A stretch of 7,951 nt of DNA from Bacteroidales bacterium. GTDB lineage: Bacteria; Bacteroidota; Bacteroidia; Bacteroidales; WCHB1-69. The notes beneath the pieces were generated by a model. The model saw only the letters and a list, made by a program, of their open reading frames with translations. It had not been told where the DNA came from and ran no database searches. Made by a program: the position numbers and the translations under genes. Positions 1 through 5,742 of the stretch are shown piece after piece. The DNA lies in assembly GCA_031257735.1 (NCBI GenBank), contig JAIROC010000005.1, positions 1 to 7,951 of the forward strand. Reading direction: 5' to 3'. The number at the start of each line of letters is the position of its first letter. Position 1 is the first letter of the stretch.

Positions 1-187
1 AGCATACACCGGTTTGCAACCTCCTCCTGTAAGGCGATTGCGGGAGACCGGACTCCCATCATTCATTCAGTTACGACTAAGAGTTACAACTCTCTTTTGT
101 CTCACGGCACACTAACCCAACTTGTCATTTTTACCCCATGAAAAAGGTGTAAAGATGTTAAAATCGGGAAATATTGAAATTATATAG
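1..187 (+). other. Unassigned flank with a 46-codon open frame running in from the left edge
   Basis: Reading from base 1 on the plus strand, the frame stays open to a TGA at 139-141, which would give the last 46 residues of something starting outside the window. I do not recognise the peptide (it ends LTQLVIFTP). The stretch is visibly richer in G+C than the DNA to its right. It contains two short inverted repeats: GGGAG/CTCCC at 42-57 and AGAGTT/AACTCT at 80-93. The open frame may be coincidental, because short GC-richer stretches often stay open and neither strand shows a recognisable family. The plus-strand terminator just downstream fits a plus-strand transcript ending here, which is the only support for a real gene or RNA. 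Confidence in coding is low. Confidence 0.2.
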
Positions 188-208
188 CGCTGATACACAG
201 CGTTTTTT
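188..208 (+). terminator. Rho-independent terminator, plus strand
   Basis: A perfect 5-bp stem CGCTG/CAGCG encloses the 5-nt loop ATACA and is followed directly by six T residues on the plus strand (203-208), with another T run shortly after. On the minus strand no T run follows the hairpin, so it should not end the minus-strand operon. It most likely ends a transcript entering from the left edge. Confidence 0.6.
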
Positions 209-221
209 AATATTTTTTAAC

Positions 222-473
222 TTAGAAAAAGTCGTTCGTAGACCCGGAATCGTATTTTTGGATTTGGAGGCGACGGCTTTTTGTCGTATCTTTGCAGCAC
301 AAAAAAGTAAGTGGTGTTTGTTTTTCTGTATTGTTCTTAATCATATTCAATTGAATCAAAATTTCTCTGCAAGATTGCTTCGACATGTGATTTTTATACA
401 ATAAAATTCCATTAAATAGTAATAAGATTGACACAACAATAATTAACAACCATTTTGCAGTAAATGTTTTCAT
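222..473 (-). CDS. Short membrane-anchored protein, probably 3'-truncated gene (possible redoxin-type anchor remnant)
   Basis: An 83-residue frame whose ATG comes one base after the stop of the beta-propeller gene, so the two are probably translationally coupled. Residues 8-26 form one clear hydrophobic membrane segment (WLLIIVVSILLLF) followed by a polar stretch. In Bacteroidetes, propeller lipoproteins of this kind are often accompanied by membrane-anchored thioredoxin-like proteins with a similar N-terminus. That is family knowledge applied by analogy, because no CXXC motif or thioredoxin fold is visible here. The last 25 or so residues are low in hydrophobics and are read antisense across a strong plus-strand promoter at 263-294, so they look like accidental coding beyond a junction. 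I infer a gene cut near position 300-330. The alternative is a genuine small inner-membrane protein. Confidence 0.45.
   Translation of the reverse strand: MKTFTAKWLLIIVVSILLLFNGILLYKNHMSKQSCREILIQLNMIKNNTEKQTPLTFLCCKDTTKSRRLQIQKYDSGSTNDFF
263..294 (+). promoter_or_regulatory. Bacteroides-type promoter (-33 TTTG, -7 TATCTTTG), plus strand, no gene behind it
   Basis: TTTG at 263-266 and TATCTTTG at 287-294 are separated by 20 bp, which matches the Bacteroidetes primary sigma consensus (TTTG, 19-21 bp, TAnnTTTG). Transcription would start near position 300 and run rightwards, antisense to the end of the minus-strand operon. No plausible plus-strand coding region follows. It is either the promoter of a gene displaced by a rearrangement or the promoter of an antisense or small RNA. 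Confidence 0.55.
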
Positions 474-474
474 T

Positions 475-1653
475 TTATAAATCCTCTCTTAAGTGATAAA
501 AAAACAAGACAGGATTGGCGTCTTCCGTCAAATCTTTATAGAGGTCGTCCAATTCTTTTTTGTATGTTGTTTCATGGTATAAGTTCTCTTTGGATGCTAT
601 GATATGATAAGCCGGAACGTCGGTAACAATAACATTTTCTTTGTATCTTGCTTTGGGAATGAAAGTATTCAGAAATGCATAAAACGGATGATAAACATTT
701 CCCGAATTTAAGTAGCTTCGTTTTGTTTGATGCACATAAACAAGAAACGGATTTCCCTGCGGCGCTGAAATATTCATAAAAGTCAATTTATCCAGCTCAA
801 TAAAATCGCCATTGAAATGAAAATATTTTTGTATGTATTCCCCAAATCGTTCATTTGTAATATGATCACTTAAAGGAGGCATTGCATGTTCCCTTATATT
901 AATGTGATATTTTGCAGTTACCAGCGTATCGGACACCAAAAAAATAACATCCGTAAAATTCGGACTAAGATAGACTTCATTCCCAAAAATCCGCAAGGGT
1001 CTATTCATTGTAAAACTGAATTTTTGACTGTAAAAATCGTTACAGGCGCCATAAATTATTTGATTTTCTTCATCGGTTACAATTAATACATTGTCCCTGT
1101 ATTTACCGTATGCAGGATCTCTCATATTGCTGGTATTAAACGCTTTATATCCTGATTTCAAATATTCATAATAATAAAGCATGAAAGGAATGCGTTCGGA
1201 ATTGATATATTCTCCCTTATAAGTATAATGAATTACCCTGTGTTGAGGTCCGTCCAAGACAGCTATTTGATTTTTATTCGGAACCAGGGATACATTTGTA
1301 ATGGTAATAAATTCCGCAGGACCTCCGCCCCTTTGACCTATTTTATATTTATAATTACCTTGCATATCAAACACATTGATCGTTTGTGCTTTTTTTGCAT
1401 CAACAACTATAAGAAGGCTATCCGTAAACAATATTTGAGAGATTTCTCCAATAAGATTATCATCCGTGGTTTCCAATTTAATGTATTCCGACTTGTCTAT
1501 AAAACTGTCTATCGGAAGCATTATGCCGTCTTTGGGATCAATGATAATTTCCTCCATCCGAGAGGCGTCTATTCCTAAGAATTGGCGTCCTGTTTTCTTG
1601 CAGGAATATAGCAATGTAACGGATAAAATAACAATAACAAACTGAGTTTTCAT
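475..1653 (-). CDS. Six-bladed beta-propeller lipoprotein
   Basis: A 392-residue lipoprotein. The start is placed at the ATG at 1653 because it gives a clean lipoprotein signal, MKTQFVIVILSVTLLYSC, with the lipid-modified Cys at residue 18; the frame remains open further upstream, but only with a weak TTG start. The glycine-rich motif IGQRGGGPAEF at about residues 105-115 is the hallmark of the Bacteroidetes six-bladed beta-propeller family (DUF5128/TolB-like), and the C-terminal ANPVLFFYHL also fits. The length is normal for the family. These proteins sit in the cell envelope; their biochemical role is not established. The gene lies 108 bp downstream of the O-antigen-ligase-like gene and ends one base before the next start, so it is probably late in the same operon. 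Codons for about residues 239-253 form a 48-bp sequence repeated exactly in the operon leader. Confidence 0.85.
   Translation of the reverse strand: MKTQFVIVILSVTLLYSCKKTGRQFLGIDASRMEEIIIDPKDGIMLPIDSFIDKSEYIKLETTDDNLIGEISQILFTDSLLIVVDAKKAQTINVFDMQGNYKYKIGQRGGGPAEFITITNVSLVPNKNQIAVLDGPQHRVIHYTYKGEYINSERIPFMLYYYEYLKSGYKAFNTSNMRDPAYGKYRDNVLIVTDEENQIIYGACNDFYSQKFSFTMNRPLRIFGNEVYLSPNFTDVIFLVSDTLVTAKYHINIREHAMPPLSDHITNERFGEYIQKYFHFNGDFIELDKLTFMNISAPQGNPFLVYVHQTKRSYLNSGNVYHPFYAFLNTFIPKARYKENVIVTDVPAYHIIASKENLYHETTYKKELDDLYKDLTEDANPVLFFYHLREDL
894..941. repeat. 48-bp perfect direct repeat, copy 1 (inside the propeller gene)
   Basis: This stretch is identical over 48 bp to 5061-5108, in the same orientation, 4167 bp away. 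Here it codes on the minus strand for propeller residues LVSDTLVTAKYHINI. Beyond the perfect match, similarity continues weakly for about eight codons on the low-coordinate side and stops abruptly on the other. Confidence 0.95.
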
Positions 1654-1761
1654 GAATTTATGTATACAATGATGCAAAATAAAAAGTGTTCCGAAAAATG
1701 CAACTACTCGATAACCAATTGACAAACAAATATTTATATATAATATTCTCTGCTGGGCTTT

Positions 1762-3351
1762 CTATTCCTTTTCCTTTTCATTTTTATTCAAATAATTATC
1801 AGCATTTTCAATAATTGATTCTACGGTTGTTGATTTTACTTTAACCTGCTTTTTGACAATTTTATGTGCTATTTCTTTAGCATTACTTACATTTTTATGT
1901 TTTTTGTAAATTTCAAACTGGCAATAGAGTGGCAAAAACCTACAAGGTATCATATTCTCAGCATGTTGATAGATTCTAATAGCTTCTATTGTATCTCCAA
2001 TATGATAATAGTTGTCAGCTAACAGCATTTGCAAGTCATAGTCATTAAATTTCTTCCGGCATTCATTGAGCAATATTTTACTTTTTTCGAATTGTATAGC
2101 AACATTGAGCTCTGCACCATAGTTATAAAGGAACAGCGAATTATATTTCAGGTAAGGGTAAAGTTTTTCGTACTTAGGCAACATTTGTTTTGTATGGCCT
2201 TGTAAAGATTTTACCGCAATGTCTTTCCACTCTAATTCACAATTCATTCTAAATGAAAAAAGGATGATACCTAAAAAACAGATTCCGATAATCGGGATTC
2301 TTATTGTCAAAGGTAAATTCTTCTCATATAGCCGCACAGGAAATGCAACTAAAGTTAAATAACTTAACAACAGCCAAATTGGTGCATATTGTAAAGGATA
2401 TGAAAAAAAAGATATTGTGATAAATGAAACAAACATGCCAATTAAAATATTTTTTTGAGGATGTTTGGATTTAAAAAGTTTCCAAAAAACAATACTAATT
2501 AACAATACATAAAGCGATAACCCTATAACTCCATAGTTAACTGCTATTTTTATGAATTCATTGAATGGATGTGTTACATTGTCAGCTAATTGTTTAAATC
2601 TTGAATGGGGATTTTCTTTAAAATATTGTGCTTGATAGCTCATATAATTTGCTTGAAAACCCTCATAACCAAAACCTGTTAAAGGTTTATCCTTTATCAT
2701 TTCAGTAGAGACATTCCAAATAAGCAATCTGCCGTTAGCGGAATCAGGTTTCCATACGTATAGTATGGATAAACTAGCTAATAGAAGAATAATGGTGGAA
2801 AACACTATCAACTTGAAACATTTCGAATGTTTAAATTTCGATAATAGTTGTAATTCTATAATAAAATTTGAAATAGTAGAAATAATAACCGCCAATAATC
2901 CTGTTCGTGAACCTGATATAATAATTGAAAATAAAATCAAACCCACAGAGAAGAATACCAAACGTTGCTCTAATCTTTTTGATTTGATACACCAAAATAT
3001 ACCGATTGGAAAGAGCAAAGATAAAACAGCAATGAACCCGGCAGGATTATCAAAGCTCCCGGTAACAGCAAAGGAGTTATGGTTAGATGGATATTTTCCA
3101 ATGTATTGTAAAATTCCATACAATGACTGAAACACTCCAACAACATAAAGTCCTTTCATGACTGAAAATGAAGTGATTTCATATACTGATAATTTTATGT
3201 TTCTGTTTCTAAAAAGTAAAATAATCACTCCAACAAACAATGCAAATACAGCAAAGTAAAACTTTACCGCATTCTCTGTATTTACGAATTTCTCGGAAGT
3301 GAGAAATACACTTCCGAGAAAAACTAAAATTATTCCGATTTTTGATTTCAT
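1762..3351 (-). CDS. O-antigen ligase / Wzy-like polytopic membrane protein with TPR-like C-terminus
   Basis: A 529-residue protein starting at the ATG at 3351 (MKSKIGIILVFLG); a TTG four codons earlier is possible but less likely. The first 360 or so residues are a series of hydrophobic segments in the pattern of the Wzy_C/O-antigen ligase superfamily: NPAGFIAVLS near 102-111, SGSRTG at 146-151, GRLLIW near 207-212, and a long extracytoplasmic loop that ends in HPFNEFIKIAVNYGVIG from residue 261, where the family has its conserved His. Residues 370-500 form a soluble, helix-rich tail with TPR-like periodicity, common in Bacteroidetes members. Proteins of this superfamily transfer lipid-linked glycans to lipid A or to proteins, or polymerise them. 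No glycosyltransferase or other glycan gene lies nearby, so the acceptor is unknown. It starts 15 bp after the preceding gene, consistent with one operon. Confidence 0.8.
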   Translation of the reverse strand: MKSKIGIILVFLGSVFLTSEKFVNTENAVKFYFAVFALFVGVIILLFRNRNIKLSVYEITSFSVMKGLYVVGVFQSLYGILQYIGKYPSNHNSFAVTGSFDNPAGFIAVLSLLFPIGIFWCIKSKRLEQRLVFFSVGLILFSIIISGSRTGLLAVIISTISNFIIELQLLSKFKHSKCFKLIVFSTIILLLASLSILYVWKPDSANGRLLIWNVSTEMIKDKPLTGFGYEGFQANYMSYQAQYFKENPHSRFKQLADNVTHPFNEFIKIAVNYGVIGLSLYVLLISIVFWKLFKSKHPQKNILIGMFVSFITISFFSYPLQYAPIWLLLSYLTLVAFPVRLYEKNLPLTIRIPIIGICFLGIILFSFRMNCELEWKDIAVKSLQGHTKQMLPKYEKLYPYLKYNSLFLYNYGAELNVAIQFEKSKILLNECRKKFNDYDLQMLLADNYYHIGDTIEAIRIYQHAENMIPCRFLPLYCQFEIYKKHKNVSNAKEIAHKIVKKQVKVKSTTVESIIENADNYLNKNEKEKE

Positions 3352-3366
3352 TTTATGCCCCAAACT

Positions 3367-4089
3367 TTATTCATAATGGAATTTGTCATCATACCATATG
3401 TGCTTATTCAACATTTCTATATATCTGTTCTGCTTTTTCTTACCTTTTTTTGTAAAGAAAATTTTTATATCCATAGTAGCCCTGCCATTTTTACAAATAA
3501 ATATTCCGGTACAATAAGGATACTTCTCTTTACGCATTTTCTCTATTGATTCGTCAAAAAAGTAAACAGAATCAGCGCTTGGTAAGTCATATATAAAAAT
3601 TGAATCAGCATTAAATATTTCATGAGGCTTATGACCTGCAATAATAGTTACATAATCATTAAAATCAAATTTAGCTGCATCATTGTTTAAGGAACTTCCA
3701 TAATGATAGTAAAGACCAAGAGCAGTCTTTATTTCTCCGGTAATTTGACGACGAGGAAAATTACTGTTGATTATTCCACGCCTCTCATTTTCTTGTTCTG
3801 AAACAAAATGCGGTTGAGCTGGGAATGCTACAATACATTCCTTGTCTTTTGACAAAAAGATAGGTCCATACATATATCCTGCATGTTTGGCCGGATCATT
3901 ACGAACTTTCCACATCACGTAAAATTTATCAAGTTCTTTTACTGTTGCGGGGATTGTATAAGTAATTCCATATTTATTCTCAAAATAGCTCTTATGTGCT
4001 GAGATATTTTTCTCATACCACAATTTTTCTTGGGAGAAAACATTCATGGATAGAGTAAATACAGCAATAAATAAATATATCTTTTTCAT
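3367..4089 (-). CDS. Secreted protein of unknown family, 240 aa
   Basis: The N-terminus MKKIYLFIAVFTLSMNVFSQ is a clear Sec signal peptide, with likely cleavage after Ser19 and no lipobox, so the mature protein should reach the periplasm or beyond. The remaining 220 or so residues are rich in aromatic and charged residues, with no membrane segment and no motif I recognise. The C-terminal third contains a lysine-rich patch (KKGKKKQNR). The gene lies 95 bp after the peptidase-like lipoprotein and 15 bp before the O-antigen-ligase-like gene, so it is very probably cotranscribed with both. It could be an accessory or substrate protein of the system; that is inference from position alone. Confidence 0.7.
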   Translation of the reverse strand: MKKIYLFIAVFTLSMNVFSQEKLWYEKNISAHKSYFENKYGITYTIPATVKELDKFYVMWKVRNDPAKHAGYMYGPIFLSKDKECIVAFPAQPHFVSEQENERRGIINSNFPRRQITGEIKTALGLYYHYGSSLNNDAAKFDFNDYVTIIAGHKPHEIFNADSIFIYDLPSADSVYFFDESIEKMRKEKYPYCTGIFICKNGRATMDIKIFFTKKGKKKQNRYIEMLNKHIWYDDKFHYE

Positions 4090-4184
4090 GTGTACATTTT
4101 TTATTTTTTAACGCTAAGGTAACATAGAACTCACAGCATGTTCATAACTCTTTGGCGCAAGCCGTTTTGCATGTTCGTTTCATG

Positions 4185-4931
4185 TCAGGGTTTAAATACG
4201 CCAATAACATCATTAATATTAATAATCCCTGTGCCTCCTGTTTGAGGGTCGCTATACATAATATTGCCAGAGTTAGTATCATAATATGTTCCATTCACAG
4301 CATGTCCTGTAGAATCAGAAGTCTGAAAATATATCATATTACTACCCATGAATCCTCCACTTAAACTATCTGGATTAACAGAACTTCCATTCGGATAGAA
4401 ATTCCTGAAAAAAGAAACCATGCTATCCGCAGGTACACCACCCGCTCCATACGTACTGTCTGAATATGCTGCTGCTGTTGCATAATCAACGCCCCCCATT
4501 GCGGCAAGTGCATATGAAGCACAATGTGTTGAATCTCGAGGTTGTGTATTGCTATCTTCAGTGTTGCCTGATTTCAATCTCGGTATAAAAGAATTAAATG
4601 ACTTAGGATTATATACTACATTTGTATGTTCAAATCCTTTTGTGATGTAATCAAATAAATCCTCTGAAATATTCACCTGCGCACCAGAAGTTTGTTTTAT
4701 TTGATAAAGCCCCTTTTTCTTATAAATATTCAATCTTTGAAGCGCTTGCCCCATAGTCTCCATATCTTTTACTGACATTTTGGACATTTCATAAGTTTCT
4801 AAATCAAGATATTCAGTGTATTGGCTTTCGAATATGCTTTCTTTTTCGCATCCCCAAAAACCAATAATGCTAAAGAAAAATAACATCACAACTGTAGTTG
4901 TGAATAAGTTCTGCTTTCTAATTGATTTCAT
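4185..4931 (-). CDS. Lipoprotein with papain/C39-like cysteine peptidase pattern
   Basis: A 248-residue protein with an N-terminal signal ending in GFWGC, which places the lipid-modified Cys at residue 28, followed by charged CEKES. Residues 35-130 or so are a non-catalytic region, perhaps a propeptide, containing KQTSGAQVNISEDLF. The C-terminal half shows three elements in papain-fold order: Cys137 in HCASYALAAM, His210 in TGHAVNGTYYD, and Asp228 in MYSDPQTGG. The spacing and the GHAVxG...DPQTG signature resemble C39-like peptidases and papain-fold toxin domains, but the protein is short and I cannot name a family; activity is inferred. It is the first gene after the LytTR-type operator and the -7 element, behind an unusually long leader. 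An A-rich stretch without a Shine-Dalgarno site precedes the ATG, normal for Bacteroidetes. Confidence 0.7.
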   Translation of the reverse strand: MKSIRKQNLFTTTVVMLFFFSIIGFWGCEKESIFESQYTEYLDLETYEMSKMSVKDMETMGQALQRLNIYKKKGLYQIKQTSGAQVNISEDLFDYITKGFEHTNVVYNPKSFNSFIPRLKSGNTEDSNTQPRDSTHCASYALAAMGGVDYATAAAYSDSTYGAGGVPADSMVSFFRNFYPNGSSVNPDSLSGGFMGSNMIYFQTSDSTGHAVNGTYYDTNSGNIMYSDPQTGGTGIININDVIGVFKP

Positions 4932-5157
4932 TTTTATTTTTTTAAAATTAATAAAATTTCTGCTCTATTGTTTTAAATGGCTTCACAGTTTTCCTTTTGC
5001 CATCTTCTTGTCACGTAAAGGTGGTCAGCCTCTATTTCTCAACCGGCATTTAGTGTACCTTTATATTAATGTGATATTTTGCAGTTACCAGCGTATCGGA
5101 CACCAAAATTTTTTTCCTGTATACATTTAATTGAATTTAGAAATAAAAAATACAGTT
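4932..5157 (-). other. Long operon leader containing a decayed propeller reading frame
   Basis: From the predicted start site near 5150 to the ATG at 4931 there are about 220 nt with no credible gene. The leader includes the 48-bp repeat. In the frame matching the propeller gene, the repeat is followed by NIKVH, a stop, then MP, which parallels NIREHAMP in the intact gene. That frame continues to position 4949 with further stops. I read this as a paralogue relic now acting as untranslated leader. No riboswitch or attenuator fold is evident by eye, and the small open frames here do not look like real peptides. Confidence 0.5.
5061..5108. repeat. 48-bp perfect direct repeat, copy 2 (in the operon leader)
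   Basis: Identical to 894-941 over 48 bp. Here it lies between the operon promoter and the first gene, so one full-length transcript would carry both copies in the same orientation. It is non-coding here: its propeller frame meets a stop four codons beyond the perfect match. It is best explained as a fragment of a propeller paralogue. Confidence 0.95.
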
Positions 5158-5165
5158 CAAAGGTA
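5158..5165 (-). promoter_or_regulatory. -7 promoter element TACCTTTG for the lipoprotein/ligase/propeller operon
   Basis: TACCTTTG on the minus strand is a perfect match to the Bacteroidetes -7 consensus TAnnTTTG, giving a start site near 5150. At 19-21 bp upstream the sequence is TATA-like with no TTTG, so the -33 element is missing. A strong -7 with no -33, with paired regulator sites centred about 59 and 80 bp upstream of the start, is the usual form of an activator-dependent promoter. Confidence 0.55.
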
Positions 5166-5203
5166 AACATTATAATTATTTTTTCTATATATATTTTAAA
5201 AAA

Positions 5204-5237
5204 GGTAACAAACGGTCAATATCGGGTAACAAACGAC
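5204..5237 (-). promoter_or_regulatory. Probable LytTR operator: two direct repeats 21 bp apart
   Basis: The 11-mer CGTTTGTTACC occurs twice on the minus strand (5204-5214 and 5225-5235), with starts exactly 21 bp, two helical turns, apart. Within these, ACCGTTTGT (5208-5216) fits the 9-bp AgrA/LytTR consensus at every position and GTCGTTTGT (5229-5237) at seven of nine, with a 12-bp spacer as known LytTR sites have. It lies 24 bp beyond the stop codon of the LytTR gene and upstream of the operon's -7 element, so the neighbouring regulator is the obvious candidate to bind it. Binding is inferred. Confidence 0.6.
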
Positions 5238-5261
5238 AGTAATTTGTCTGAAACATTTATT

Positions 5262-5666
5262 TTATATCCGTTCGTCAATAGATTTTTTCAATGATAGAAA
5301 CCCTTTTTTAATTTTGGTCACATTCCGTCTGGATATATTTATTTGGATATCATTGCAATCTAATTGAAGGAAATATTGACCGTTGTTACCAATTAAGATG
5401 ACATGCGATAAATTGATAATAGTTTTTTTATTGCACATAAAAAAAACATCCGGCGGTAAATTCGCCATTATTTTTTTCAATGATTGACAGATATAGACCT
5501 CATTGCGTTTATCTACAAAAACAAGGGTATAATAATCTTGATATGTAATGTAAAGAATATTATTATAGATTAAATCAAAGATATAAGATTTTTCTTCGAT
5601 TAACATTCTGTTATCTAAATAACTAACTTTCGTTTCTTTCATAATTCTAACATTTTTTAGCGTCAT
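5262..5666 (-). CDS. Stand-alone LytTR-type DNA-binding transcriptional regulator
   Basis: A 134-residue protein from the ATG at 5666 (MTLKNVRIMKE); an ATG eight codons in, at 5642, would give 126 residues and is equally possible. The frame also extends upstream into the antisense of the transglutaminase gene, which is not credible coding. Residues 30-128 make up a single LytTR domain: a first strand NNILYITYQDYY, the conserved QSLKKIMANLPP helix, then FFMCNKKTIINLSHV, and the basic ISRRNVTKIKK near 111-121. There is no receiver domain, membrane segment or neighbouring histidine kinase, so the signal it senses is not apparent. Family members bind paired direct repeats about 21 bp apart, and such a pair lies just past its stop codon. 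Its AT-rich composition matches the operon and not the transglutaminase gene upstream. Confidence 0.85.
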   Translation of the reverse strand: MTLKNVRIMKETKVSYLDNRMLIEEKSYIFDLIYNNILYITYQDYYTLVFVDKRNEVYICQSLKKIMANLPPDVFFMCNKKTIINLSHVILIGNNGQYFLQLDCNDIQINISRRNVTKIKKGFLSLKKSIDERI

Positions 5667-5742
5667 TTTCTTTGGACAGAAACTAATACTTTTAATTATT
5701 GATTCATAGTTCCTCTGCTCCCCAGCGTTTCGCGTCCCGTTC

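Noticed and set aside
1..141. Possible tRNA or tRNA remnant on the minus strand (hairpins at 42-57 and 80-93)
   Set aside because: The T-arm-like hairpin has a 6-nt loop without the TTC pattern, and no acceptor stem or D arm can be assembled.
188..208. Hairpin as terminator of the minus-strand operon
   Set aside because: The T run follows the stem only on the plus strand.
886..1086. Plus-strand open frame through repeat copy 1, echoed by 4816-5130 around copy 2
   Set aside because: The shared peptide is only the antisense of the 48-bp repeat; the flanking residues differ and lie opposite real minus-strand genes.
1654..1725. N-terminal extension of the propeller protein by 24 residues
   Set aside because: It needs a TTG start and would bury the clear lipoprotein signal that begins at the ATG at 1653.
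1654..1761. Separate promoter for the propeller gene (TATTTTGC on the minus strand)
   Set aside because: One base short of TAnnTTTG and no -33 TTTG at the right distance; cotranscription explains the gene as well.
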